A DNA stretch of 48,953 bases from Inquilinus limosus DSM 16000 (GTDB lineage Bacteria; Pseudomonadota; Alphaproteobacteria; DSM-16000; Inquilinaceae), in the NCBI RefSeq assembly GCF_000423185.1, contig NZ_AUHM01000042.1:1-48953 (forward strand), read 5' to 3'. The stretch's first letter is position 1. The number at the start of each line of letters is the position of its first letter. Below are positions 32,471-41,012 of the stretch, piece after piece. Under the pieces are notes generated by a model. The model made no database searches. It saw only the letters and a list, made by a program, of their open reading frames with translations, and was not told the origin of the DNA. The translations under genes were made by a program, and so were the position numbers.

Positions 32471-33295
32471 ATGAAGATCAGCCTGATCCAGACCAACCCG
32501 CAGACCGACCGGGCGGAGAATCTCGGCAACACCAAGGTGCTGATGGAGCAAGCCATCCGCACCGACGCGCCGGACCTGCTGGTGCTGCCGGAATATTTCG
32601 AGTTCTATGGCGGCAGCAGCGCCGACAAGGTGGCGGCCGCCGAGCCGGCGCCGGGCGGCGCCGCCTATGCCATGGCGCAGAGCGTGGCCAAGACCAACCG
32701 CGTCTGGGTTCATGCCGGCAGCCTGCTGGAGCGCATCCCGGGCGAGGACCGGATCTACAACACCACGGTCGTGTTCGACCGCGACGGGCGCGAGGTGGCG
32801 CGCTACCGCAAGGTCCATCTGTTCGACATCGTCGCGCCGGACGGCACCGCCTACCGGGAATCCGCGACGGTCCGGCCGGGCGAGGACGTGGTCCTCTACG
32901 ACCTCGAAGGGCTGAAGGTCGGCTGCGCCATCTGCTACGACATCCGCTTCGCCGAGCTGTTCGTCGCCCTGGCCAAGCAGGGGGCCGACGTCATCGTGCT
33001 GCCCGCCGCCTTCACGCTGCAGACCGGCAAGGACCATTGGGAGGTGCTGGCCCGCGCCCGGGCGATCGAGACCCAGACCTATGTCGCCGCCTGCGGCCAA
33101 TGGGGCGCCCATGTCGCCAATGGCGAGAGGCGGCACACCTACGGCCATTCGCTGGTCTGCGACCCCTGGGGCCATGTCGTCGCCCGCGCCTCGGACGGGG
33201 TCGGCTTCGTCACCGCGCGGGTGGAGACGGAGCAGATCCGCCGGGCGCGGACGCTGATCCCGATGAACGATCACCGCCGCCTGGCCTGTGCGTGA
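32471..33295 (+). CDS. nitrilase-family (carbon-nitrogen) hydrolase
   Basis: The 274-residue protein has the full catalytic triad: Glu41 in LPEYF, Lys114 in RYRKVHLFD and Cys155 in GCAICYDIRF. It has the length and order of the omega-amidase/Nit branch. These enzymes hydrolyse small amides or nitriles to acid and ammonia. The gene begins 31 bp after the MITE and is followed nine bases later by the second RraA gene. It may belong to the transcription unit of the importer at 27590, now split by the MITE, or may be driven separately. Confidence 0.9.
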   Translation: MKISLIQTNPQTDRAENLGNTKVLMEQAIRTDAPDLLVLPEYFEFYGGSSADKVAAAEPAPGGAAYAMAQSVAKTNRVWVHAGSLLERIPGEDRIYNTTVVFDRDGREVARYRKVHLFDIVAPDGTAYRESATVRPGEDVVLYDLEGLKVGCAICYDIRFAELFVALAKQGADVIVLPAAFTLQTGKDHWEVLARARAIETQTYVAACGQWGAHVANGERRHTYGHSLVCDPWGHVVARASDGVGFVTARVETEQIRRARTLIPMNDHRRLACA

Positions 33296-33303
33296 GGCTG
33301 CCG

Positions 33304-33969
33304 ATGTACACGATCAACGACATGCCGGCGCCGGTGCCGCCGGCCCATCTCGACCTCTTGTCCGGCGTCGAGACGGCAACGGTCGGGCATTGGCGCCTGT
33401 TCGGCTTCATGCATCACGGCATCCAGCCGCTGCTGCGCGGCAAGCGGGTGGTCGGCACCGCCGTCACCGTCGCCATACCGGGGCCGGATTCGACCCTGCT
33501 GCACCATGCCACGGGCCTGCTGCGGCCGGGCGACATCCTGGTCGTCGACCGGCTCGGCGACGACCGCCACGCCTGCTGGGGCGGCGGCGTCACCGTGGCC
33601 GCCAAGGCGGCGGGGGCGGTCGCCGGCATCGTCGACGGCCCCTGCACCGATCTGGCGGAGATCGAGGACTCCGACTTCCCGATCTGGGCCCGCGGCATCT
33701 CGCCGATCACGACCCGGCTCTACGATCTCGGCGGCGGCCTCAACATCCCGGTCTCCTGCGGCGGCGTGGTGGTGATGCCCGGCGACGCGGTCCTGGCCGA
33801 CGACAGCGGCGTGCTGGTGCTGCCGCGGGCGGAGGTCGAGGCGGTGGCGGGCGAGGCGCTGCGCCGGCAGGAGGTGGGCCGCGAGCGCGAGCTGACGGTC
33901 AAGCACGGCGCCAAGCTGGGCGAGGTATCGGGGGCGAGCCGCAAGGTGCTCGCCCGCGGCGCGGCCTGA
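33304..33969 (+). CDS. RraA/HMG-aldolase-family protein (copy 2)
   Basis: The 221-residue protein is a close paralogue of the gene at 24275: both share GTAVTVAIP-x-DSTLLHHA, RLGDDRHAC, DGPCTD and the C-terminal GASR. The DGxxRD Arg is Thr here too. It is coupled to the nitrilase-family gene, and the two probably act in sequence on one compound. Confidence 0.85.
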   Translation: MYTINDMPAPVPPAHLDLLSGVETATVGHWRLFGFMHHGIQPLLRGKRVVGTAVTVAIPGPDSTLLHHATGLLRPGDILVVDRLGDDRHACWGGGVTVAAKAAGAVAGIVDGPCTDLAEIEDSDFPIWARGISPITTRLYDLGGGLNIPVSCGGVVVMPGDAVLADDSGVLVLPRAEVEAVAGEALRRQEVGRERELTVKHGAKLGEVSGASRKVLARGAA

Positions 33970-33989
33970 GGCAAGAGTCGGCCGCACAG

Positions 33990-34123
33990 CCCCCCTCACC
34001 CTCCCGTCGCCTTCGGCGCCGGGCCCCTCCCTCTCCCCGAGGAGAGGGGAACGGAATCGTGGCCCGATTCACCTCTCCTTGGGGAGAGGTCGAAATCGCG
34101 CAAGCGATTTCGGGTGAGGGGGG
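33990..34123. repeat. 134-bp intergenic palindromic repeat
   Basis: CCCCCCTCACCC at 33990-34001 is the exact inverse of GGGTGAGGGGGG at 34112-34123. Inside are CTCTCCCCGAGGAGAGG and CTCTCCTTGGGGAGAGG hairpins and a CGAAATCGCGCAAGCGATTTCG hairpin. This architecture is seen in dispersed noncoding repeats of alphaproteobacteria. It sits between RraA and the LysR gene and could fold strongly in RNA. Confidence 0.7.
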
Positions 34124-34257
34124 TGGTCCCGTCCTCCCTGCATGACTGCGCCTATGGGGTTCGCCTGGAGCCGCCGCCATCAGGCCTTTACGCGGGGCTC
34201 GCCGGCGCCCTCAATCAGGATCTTTGCAGCCCTGATCGACACGTCGGCGGCCCGCCC

Positions 34258-35175
34258 ATGAACATACGCTTCCTCGAAACCGCGATCTGGCTGTCGCGCC
34301 TGCGCAGTTTCCGGGCCACGGCCGAGCGCCTCAACATCACCCAGGCGGCGATCTCCAGCCGGGTCGCGGCGATGGAGCAGGAGCTGGGCTTCAAGCTGTT
34401 CGAGCGCGACGCGCGCGACGTGCGCCCGACCGCCGAGGGCCAGACCTTCGTCGAAGGGGCGCAGGAGATCGTCGCCCGTTACCACGAGCTGGTCTGCAGC
34501 CTGGACCCGACCTCGGCGATCAAGGGCGCGGTGCGCATCGGCCTGGTGCCCAGCATGGCCCTGACCCTGCTGCCCGACATCGCCGGCACGCTGCGCCGGC
34601 AGTTCCCGAATGTCCGTTTCTCGGTCACCACCGACGCCTCGCACACCATCCTGCAGAAGCTGTCGGACCGGGAGATCGACGTCGCGCTGATCATCCGGCC
34701 GGACGAGGCGGACGGCCTCAAGATCCTCGATCTCTGCACCTTCGGGATGTTCTGGATCTCCGGCCCGGCCTTGCTGCCCCACTCCGCCGACGGGACGCTG
34801 GGGCCGGAGGACATCGCCGCCCATGCGATCATCTCCTACGAGCCCGGGGCCCACAACCACGCCCGGCTGGTCGAGTATCTCGCCGGGGCCGGCGACCCGG
34901 TGCTGCATTACTCCAACTCGCTGGCGACCACGGTCAGCATGACCATCGCCGGCATCGGCATCGCCGTGCTCCCGCCCGTGGTGATCCAGCGCGAGCTGCG
35001 TGAAGGCATTCTTCACGTGCTCAAGGTGCATCCGCCCTTTCCGGCGACCCGCTATGCCGCGGTCCATCTCGACCCGCCGATGTCGCGCCTGCCCGGGCTG
35101 GTCGCGTCCATCGCCCGCGACGCGGCTGCCGCGTTCTGCTGCCTGTACGACGCCTCGCTCGCGCATCAGGGCTAG
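34258..35175 (+). CDS. LysR-family transcriptional regulator
   Basis: The 305-residue protein begins MNIRFLETAIWLSRLRSFRA with a standard winged helix-turn-helix (ATAERLNITQAAISSRVAAM) and a LysR effector domain (GAVRIGLVPSMALTLLPDIA onward). It is convergent with the GntR gene. Unlike most LysR genes it is not divergent from its probable target. It follows the second catabolic group on the same strand, so it may control that group or a distant one. Confidence 0.88.
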   Translation: MNIRFLETAIWLSRLRSFRATAERLNITQAAISSRVAAMEQELGFKLFERDARDVRPTAEGQTFVEGAQEIVARYHELVCSLDPTSAIKGAVRIGLVPSMALTLLPDIAGTLRRQFPNVRFSVTTDASHTILQKLSDREIDVALIIRPDEADGLKILDLCTFGMFWISGPALLPHSADGTLGPEDIAAHAIISYEPGAHNHARLVEYLAGAGDPVLHYSNSLATTVSMTIAGIGIAVLPPVVIQRELREGILHVLKVHPPFPATRYAAVHLDPPMSRLPGLVASIARDAAAAFCCLYDASLAHQG

Positions 35176-35209
35176 GCCCTGCTGCCGGTCCGGCTCCAGC
35201 CTCGTCGGC

Positions 35210-36229
35210 TTACGGCTCGTGGCCGGATGTCTTGGTGAGGTACGGCGCGAGGTTGCTCGGCTCGGGGATCACGGCGAGGGTCTTGAGACGGGCGATCGCA
35301 CGGCGCTCGGCCGCCTGCAGATGCGTCTCCAGCACCGCGGCCGCGGCCGGCCAGGCCTCCTGCGCCAGAAGTTCGAGCACCAGCCGGTGCTCGGTCAGGA
35401 TCGGCTGGTCGTCGGCGATGCCGAGCGACCGGGTGAAGGCGTGGGTGGCCAGGAGCGGCAGCTGGTTGTGGCGCAGCGCGTCGGCCAGTCGGGCGTTCGG
35501 CGTCGCCAGCACGCAGCGGACGTGCAGGTCCTCCTCGACCGCGTCCATGGTCTCGGGCGGCGGCTTTAGGCCGGCGGCCTCGGCGCAGCGCAGCCGCTCC
35601 AGCATCGCCTCGATCTCGCCGCGCGGCAGCGACGGCGCCGCACCGACCAGGGCCGGCGGCTCCAGCAGCCGGCGCATCTCGTAGAGGTCGCGAATCGCCC
35701 GGGCGGTCAGCGGCCCCGCGATCCAGTGCGAGCTGGCGTTCTTCTCGATCAGCCCGCGCTCCTGCAGCCGGCCCAGCACGTCGCGCACCACGGTGCGGCT
35801 GACGCCGAAATGGTCGGCCATCTCCGCCTCGACGATGCGGTAGCGACCGAAGACGAGACAGGAGGCGATCTGCCGCTCGGCGGTGGCATAGATCCGCTCC
35901 CATGAGGCGCGGGACTGCTGCGCCTCGTCGATCTCCTCCGCCGCCTCCAGGCCGAAGCCGCGGATGTCTGCCCGCAACGGCGCCACGCCGGCCGCCTCCG
36001 GCCCGACCAGGAAGCCACGGCCCTCGAAGCGGTGGATCAGCCCGTCCGCCTCCAGCCGCGCCAGCGCCCGCTGCACCGGGGCCCGGCTGGTCTGGAAGAT
36101 CTCGGCGATCGGCCCTTCCAGCAGCACCAGCCCGGCCGGCAGCCGCCCGGTGCCGATCGACGACCGCAGCGCGCGCTCGACGATCTCGTACAGCCGCGGC
36201 GGGGACGCGTTCGTCGCCGTGTCCGTCAT
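35210..36229 (-). CDS. GntR-family regulator with two winged helix-turn-helix domains and an FCD domain
   Basis: The 339-residue protein is longer than usual FadR-type GntR proteins (about 220-250). Residues about 12-75 form one GntR winged helix (GPIAEIFQTSRAPVQRALAR, LEADGLIHRFEGRGFLVG). Residues about 112-172 form a second (ASCLVFGRYRIVEAEMADHF, then GVSRTVVRDVLGRLQERGLI). The rest (LYEMRRLLEPPAL onward) matches an all-helical FCD ligand-binding domain. It is divergent from the importer cluster at 36598 and probably regulates it. Two GCATAC-containing motifs lie in the shared gap. Confidence 0.85.
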   Translation of the reverse strand: MTDTATNASPPRLYEIVERALRSSIGTGRLPAGLVLLEGPIAEIFQTSRAPVQRALARLEADGLIHRFEGRGFLVGPEAAGVAPLRADIRGFGLEAAEEIDEAQQSRASWERIYATAERQIASCLVFGRYRIVEAEMADHFGVSRTVVRDVLGRLQERGLIEKNASSHWIAGPLTARAIRDLYEMRRLLEPPALVGAAPSLPRGEIEAMLERLRCAEAAGLKPPPETMDAVEEDLHVRCVLATPNARLADALRHNQLPLLATHAFTRSLGIADDQPILTEHRLVLELLAQEAWPAAAAVLETHLQAAERRAIARLKTLAVIPEPSNLAPYLTKTSGHEP

Positions 36230-36343
36230 GTCCTGCAGCAGCGTCCCAGCCGTCCCTGTGATCCTGGTCCTCTGATGGCCTCCGCGGCGCCCCGGCGCAA
36301 GAGCCCGCTGCCCATGGGGCGGGCAGCGCCTCCGAAAAAATGG

Positions 36344-36481
36344 CTATCGCATACCCAGAACGCCGCGCGCGCTCGCAGAACCTGCCCGAAACCCGGGCAG
36401 ATCGGCTTTTCAGGGCCGAGAAGAGCCACACCGCGCGTCATGGCGAAACTTTCGATCACCATAAAAAGACTATTGCATACT
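36344..36481. promoter_or_regulatory. divergent control region with two CTATYGCATAC motifs
   Basis: CTATCGCATAC at 36344-36354 and CTATTGCATAC at 36471-36481 differ at one base and lie 127 bp apart in the 368-bp gap between the GntR gene and the importer cluster. TTGACA at 36493-36498, shortly after the second motif, could be a -35 box for the plus-strand operon; I see no clear -10. GntR/FadR proteins often bind TNGNATACAA-like sites, so these are candidate operators. Confidence 0.45.
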
Positions 36482-36597
36482 AAAGTCACTTTTGACAGGC
36501 TTCCCGAACTCCCCATCGACCTCCGCGCAACGGCGTTGCCGAACGACGCGGTCGGGATGGCGGGGCTCAGGGCACGGCTTGAAAGATTCGGGGACGC

Positions 36598-37671
36598 ATG
36601 ACTCTGCTCCTGGAACTGAGCGGCATCGCCAAGGCCTATGGCGGCGCGCCGGCGCTGACCGACCTGTCGCTGTCGGTTGGCGCGGGCGAGTACCTCTCCA
36701 TCCTCGGCCCCAGCGGCTCCGGCAAATCGACCATGCTGCGGGTCGTCGCCGGCTTCGAGACGCCGGATGCCGGCGACGTGCGGCTGGAAGGCCGCTCCAT
36801 CCTGTCGACGCCGGCGCATCAGCGCGGCATCGGCTTCGTGTTCCAGGGCTTCGCCCTGTTCCCGCACATGACCGTCTTCGACAATGTCGCCTACGGCCTG
36901 CGCAACCGCAGCCGTGATCCGGTCACCGACGAGGCCGAGGTCCGGCGCCGGGTCGGCGAGGCGCTGGAGCTGCTGGGCCTGACCGGTCTGGGCGCCCGCG
37001 CCGTCAGCCAGATCTCCGGCGGCCAGAAGCAGCGCGTCGCCCTGGCCCGCACGCTCGTCACCGACCCGAAGATCGTGCTGCTGGACGAGCCGCTGGGCGC
37101 GCTCGACGCCAATCTGCGCGAGCGGATGATGATCGAGCTGAAGCGCATCCAGGCGCAGCTGGGCGGCACCTTCCTGCATGTCACCGGCAACGAGCAGGAA
37201 GCCCTGGCCATGGGCCACCGCACCGCCATGCTGGACCGCGGCCGGATCGCCGAGATCGGCCCGCCGCAGGTCCTCTACAACCGCCCCGGCTCGGTCCGCG
37301 TCGCCCGCTTCCTCAACTGCTACAACATCTTCGAGGGCACGGTCGGCGACGGCGCCTTCCGCTTCGCCGAGGCCGCCCTGCCGCTGCCGGGCGAGGCCGC
37401 CGCGGGGGCGGCCGCCTACTGCATCCGCGCCGACAAGGTGACGGTGGCCGAGGAGACGGAGCCGGCGGCGCCGGGCGAGGCCGTCCTGCCCGGCCGATTC
37501 ATCGCCAGCGAATATTCCGGCGCCCGGGTGACCTATCTGTTCGACGTCGCCGGCAGCCGGCCGGTCGAGGTCGAATACCATCTGAGCCACCGCCGACCGA
37601 GGAGCTTCGATGCCGGGCGCCGCTACGCACTGCGCTGGCCGGCGGCGGATGCCCTCGTGTTCCGCGGCTGA
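36598..37671 (+). CDS. PotA-like ABC importer ATPase lacking the switch histidine
   Basis: The 357-residue protein has Walker A GPSGSGKST, Q-loop [13 protein letters not shown], signature ISGGQKQRVALAR and Walker [13 protein letters not shown], then a TOBE-like C-terminal domain. The H-loop reads LHVTGNEQEAL: residue 197 is Gly (codon GGC at 37186) where VTHDQ is expected. In this superfamily the switch His is needed for efficient ATP hydrolysis. A second ATPase gene with an intact His lies in the same cluster at 42275, so an unequal heterodimer is plausible. It opens the plus-strand cluster divergent from GntR. Confidence 0.9.
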   Translation: MTLLLELSGIAKAYGGAPALTDLSLSVGAGEYLSILGPSGSGKSTMLRVVAGFETPDAGDVRLEGRSILSTPAHQRGIGFVFQGFALFPHMTVFDNVAYGLRNRSRDPVTDEAEVRRRVGEALELLGLTGLGARAVSQISGGQKQRVALARTLVTDPKIVLLDEPLGALDANLRERMMIELKRIQAQLGGTFLHVTGNEQEALAMGHRTAMLDRGRIAEIGPPQVLYNRPGSVRVARFLNCYNIFEGTVGDGAFRFAEAALPLPGEAAAGAAAYCIRADKVTVAEETEPAAPGEAVLPGRFIASEYSGARVTYLFDVAGSRPVEVEYHLSHRRPRSFDAGRRYALRWPAADALVFRG

Positions 37672-37683
37672 GGCGGGGTGGCG

Positions 37684-38589
37684 ATGAGTGTCGGAGCGGA
37701 GATCATGACCGAGACGGCGCCGGCTCCGGTTCCAAAACGGCGCACCGGGCGGCGGGTGGCGGCGCTGCTGGCGGCGCCGGGCGCCTTGTGGATGACCGCC
37801 TTCCTGGTCGTCCCGATCGCGATGATGGTCTATGTCAGCTTCTGGACCCAGAAGACCTTCACCATCGAGCCGACGCTGACCCTCAAGAACTGGGTCACCT
37901 TCTTCGGCACCTCGACCTATCTGTCGGCGCTGTGGACCACGATCCGGATCTGGCTGATCGTGCTGGCGACGACGCTGGTGCTGGGCTACCCGGTCGCGCT
38001 CTATATCGGCCTGTTCGTCCGCAACAAGACGGTCCAGACCATCCTCCTGGTGGTCTGCGTCGTGCCCTTCTGGACCTCGTTCCTGATCCGGGTGCTGGCC
38101 TGGCGCCCGATGCTGGGCACCGAGGGCGCGGTCAACATCCTGCTGATGAAGCTGGGCGTGGTGTCGGAGCCGGTGGCGGGCCTCCTGTTCACCGAGCTCA
38201 GCGTCATCATCGGCATGACCCAGATCTACGTCGTGTTCATGGTCGGGCCGATCGCCTTCATGCTGTCGCGGATCGAGCCGAGCCTGATCGAGGCGGCGCG
38301 GGATCTCGGCGCCGGCACCGGCCGCATCTTCCGCACCGTGATCCTGCCGCTGAGCCTACCCGGCGTGATCGTCGGCGCGATCTTCGTCTCGGTCATGGTG
38401 CTGGGCGAGTTCGCAACCGCCGCAGCGCTGTCCGGCCGCAAGGTCAACATGCTGGGCAACATCATCGTCACCCAGGTCGGGTCGCTGAAATGGGCCTTCG
38501 CCGCCGTGGTCGGCGTGATCCTGACCGTGGTGATGGGCATCGTCGTCGCCGGCCTCCTGCGCCTGGTCGACCTGCGCAAGGAGCTGTAG
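37684..38589 (+). CDS. ABC importer permease, PotB type
   Basis: The protein has about 301 residues, with a short polar N-terminus (ETAPAPVPKRRTGRR), six hydrophobic helices and the coupling motif EAARDLGAGTGRIFRTVILP. ATG 37684 is used; GTG 37678 in the same frame is possible. It follows the ATPase by 12 bp and partners the next permease. Confidence 0.88.
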   Translation: MSVGAEIMTETAPAPVPKRRTGRRVAALLAAPGALWMTAFLVVPIAMMVYVSFWTQKTFTIEPTLTLKNWVTFFGTSTYLSALWTTIRIWLIVLATTLVLGYPVALYIGLFVRNKTVQTILLVVCVVPFWTSFLIRVLAWRPMLGTEGAVNILLMKLGVVSEPVAGLLFTELSVIIGMTQIYVVFMVGPIAFMLSRIEPSLIEAARDLGAGTGRIFRTVILPLSLPGVIVGAIFVSVMVLGEFATAAALSGRKVNMLGNIIVTQVGSLKWAFAAVVGVILTVVMGIVVAGLLRLVDLRKEL

Positions 38590-38592
38590 GCC

Positions 38593-39444
38593 ATGCAGGG
38601 GCAGCCGCTTCTCCGCACCGCGCTGATGGTCTTCACGGCGCTGTTCATCGTGTTCCTCTACGGCCCGCTGGCGGTGCTGGCGACGCTGAGCTTCCAGGCC
38701 GGGCCCGAGGGCGGGCCGCAATTCCCGATCATCGAGTGGTCGACCTACTGGTACCAGCACCTGTTCGGCTGGGCCCCGCCGTCCCGCGTGGCGCCGCTGC
38801 CGATCGGCGACGCGCTGGTCCGGTCCCTCACCCTCGCCTTCATGACCATGGTGGTGGCGACGGTGCTGGGCACCCTGTCGGCCCAAGCCTTCCGGTCGCG
38901 CTTCCGCGGCTCCGGCATCCTGTTCTACCTGATCGTGCTGGGCATGATGGTGCCGGGGGTGCTGGTCGGGCTCGGCGTCGCGCTGGTGGCCAACGAGCTG
39001 GGCATCCCGCGGGCCTGGTGGGGGACGTCCTTCGTCACCCATGTGGTCTACACCTTCCCCTTCGCCTTCCTGGTCATGCTGGCGATCTTCAACCGCTTCG
39101 ACCGGTCGATCGAGGAGGCGTCGTGGAGCCTGGGCGTCAGCCCGGCCCGCACCTTCCGCAAGGTCACCTTCCCGCTGATCTTCCCTGGGGTGCTGAGTGC
39201 GATGCTGTTCGCCTTCACCCTGAGCTACGACGAGTTCCCGCGCACCCTGTTCACGGCCGGCGGCGGCCAGACCCTGCCGCTGACGATCTACGGCACCTTC
39301 GCGGTCGAGATCCATCCGAACATCTTCGCCTTCGGGGTGCTGACCACCCTGTTCTCCTTCGCCCTCCTCGCCGTCTACGGGATCCTGATGACGCTGTCGG
39401 TCCGCCGCGCCAGGCGCATCGCGATCCAGGAGGAGCTGCGATGA
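38593..39444 (+). CDS. ABC importer permease, PotC type
   Basis: The 283-residue membrane protein has an N-terminal helix and the coupling motif EEASWSLGVSPARTFRKVTF. Its stop overlaps the start of the first SDR gene (ATGA), tying transport to the dehydrogenase. Confidence 0.9.
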   Translation: MQGQPLLRTALMVFTALFIVFLYGPLAVLATLSFQAGPEGGPQFPIIEWSTYWYQHLFGWAPPSRVAPLPIGDALVRSLTLAFMTMVVATVLGTLSAQAFRSRFRGSGILFYLIVLGMMVPGVLVGLGVALVANELGIPRAWWGTSFVTHVVYTFPFAFLVMLAIFNRFDRSIEEASWSLGVSPARTFRKVTFPLIFPGVLSAMLFAFTLSYDEFPRTLFTAGGGQTLPLTIYGTFAVEIHPNIFAFGVLTTLFSFALLAVYGILMTLSVRRARRIAIQEELR

Positions 39445-40187
39445 GGGCGCTGGCCGACCACGTCGCCGTCGTCACCGGCGCCGCCAGCGGCATCGGCAAG
39501 GCGATCGCGGAGCGGCTGGCGATGGCTGGCGCCGCGGTGCTGATCGCCGACCTGCATGCCGACCGGGCCGAGGCCGTGGCTGCGACCCTGCGCGCCGCCG
39601 GCGGCCGGGCCGAGGCGGTCGGCGCCGACGTCTCCGACGCCGAAGCCGTGGAACGGATCTTCGCCGCCGGGCGCGAGGCTTTCGGGGACTGCACGCTGCT
39701 GGTCAACAACGCCGGCCATGTCCACCAGTCGCCCTTCGAGGCGCTGGCGGTGGCCGACTGGGACCGGATGATCGCGGTGCATCTGCGCGGCACCTTCCTG
39801 TGCTGCCGCGCCGCCCTGCCGGCGATGCTGGCGGCCGGAGAGGGCGTGATCGTCAACATCGCCTCGCAGCTCGGCCAGATCGGCGGCGTCGACCTGGTCC
39901 ATTACAGCGCCGCCAAGGCCGGGATCATCGGCCTGACCAAGGCGCTGGCGCGCGAGGTCAGCGCCCGCGGCGTGCGGGTCAACGCGGTTGCACCCGGGCC
40001 GATCGAGACCGAGCTGGTGCGCGCCCTGTCCGAGGAATGGCGGGCGGCGAAGCGGGCGCAGTTGCCGCTCGGCCGCTTCGGCGCGCCGGAGGACGTGGCC
40101 GAGACGGTGGCCTTTCTCGCCTCCCCCGCCGCCGGGATCTATGTCGGCCAGACGCTGGGGCCCAATTCCGGCGACGTGATGCTGTAG
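39441..40187 (+). CDS. short-chain dehydrogenase/reductase (SDR) 1
   Basis: The 248-residue classical SDR has cofactor motif TGAASGIG, NNAG near 90, and catalytic Tyr155 and Lys159 in YSAAK with Ser in NIASQLG. An acidic residue after strand 2 (IADLHADR) favours NAD(H). The end, QTLGPNSGDVML, is typical of FabG-like dehydrogenases. It is translationally coupled to the permease and probably oxidises an alcohol group on the imported compound. The substrate is unknown. Confidence 0.9.
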   Translation: MRALADHVAVVTGAASGIGKAIAERLAMAGAAVLIADLHADRAEAVAATLRAAGGRAEAVGADVSDAEAVERIFAAGREAFGDCTLLVNNAGHVHQSPFEALAVADWDRMIAVHLRGTFLCCRAALPAMLAAGEGVIVNIASQLGQIGGVDLVHYSAAKAGIIGLTKALAREVSARGVRVNAVAPGPIETELVRALSEEWRAAKRAQLPLGRFGAPEDVAETVAFLASPAAGIYVGQTLGPNSGDVML

Positions 40188-40195
40188 GAGGAATG

Positions 40196-40954
40196 ATGGT
40201 CCGGAAGGTTGCCCTGATCACGGGAGCCGGCATCGGCATCGGCCGGGCCACGGCGCTGGCCTTCGCCGGCGCCGGCCACCACGTGGTCGTGACCGACGTG
40301 CTGGAGGCCGAGGGCCGCGCCACCGCCAAGGCGATCGGCGACGCCGGCGGCAGCGGCGAGTTCCAGCCCCTCGACGTCACCGACACCGAGCGGGTCAACG
40401 CCGTGGTCGCCGATGTCGAGGCCCGGCACGGCGCGCTGGACGCGCTGGTGGCCAATGCCGGCATCGCCCATCGCGTGCCGCTGTCGCAGATGACCGACGC
40501 GAAATGGGACCACACCTTCGACGTCGACCTGAAGGGCATCTTCCGCGTGGTGCGCGCTGCCCTGCCCGGCATGCGCACCCGCGGCCAGGGCGCGATCGTC
40601 GCCCTGTCCTCGATCATGGGCGTGGCCTATGGCTGGGACGAGCACGTCCACTACTCCGCCGCCAAGTCGGGCGTGGTCGGGCTGGTGCGCGGCCTGGCGG
40701 TGGAGCTGGCGCGCAGCGGCATCCGCGTCAACGGCATCGCCCCCGGTTACATCCGCACCGCCCAGGCCCTGTCGCGCGAGCATTCGCTGGGCCCCGAAGG
40801 GCTGGAGAAGGCGGCTTCGTTCATCCCCATGGGTCGGGTCGGCGAGCCCGACGACATCGCCGATGTGGCGCTGTTCCTGGCCTCGCCGGCCGCCCGCTAC
40901 ATCACCGGCCAGACCATCGTCGTCGATGGCGGCCTCTTGGTCGGGCGCTACTGA
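40196..40954 (+). CDS. short-chain dehydrogenase/reductase (SDR) 2
   Basis: The 252-residue SDR has TGAGIGIG, the acidic TDVLEAEG after strand 2 (NAD preference), NAGIAHR, SSIMG and catalytic Tyr153/Lys157 in YSAAK. AGGAGG favours ATG 40196 over ATG 40193. It is only distantly similar to SDR 1, so the pair more likely performs two successive oxidations, or acts on two stereoisomers, than being a simple duplication. Confidence 0.9.
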   Translation: MVRKVALITGAGIGIGRATALAFAGAGHHVVVTDVLEAEGRATAKAIGDAGGSGEFQPLDVTDTERVNAVVADVEARHGALDALVANAGIAHRVPLSQMTDAKWDHTFDVDLKGIFRVVRAALPGMRTRGQGAIVALSSIMGVAYGWDEHVHYSAAKSGVVGLVRGLAVELARSGIRVNGIAPGYIRTAQALSREHSLGPEGLEKAASFIPMGRVGEPDDIADVALFLASPAARYITGQTIVVDGGLLVGRY

Positions 40955-40975
40955 CGGCTCCTCAGAGAAGAGCCG
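40955..40975 (+). terminator. weak stem-loop after SDR 2
   Basis: CGGCTC pairs with GAGCCG around a nine-base loop just after the stop codon, and GTTTC follows. The stem is short, so partial termination or RNA processing before the binding-protein gene is the most that can be suggested. Confidence 0.25.
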
Positions 40976-41012
40976 GTTTCTCGGGTGGTTTTCACGAAAC
41001 GGAGAGCATCGC

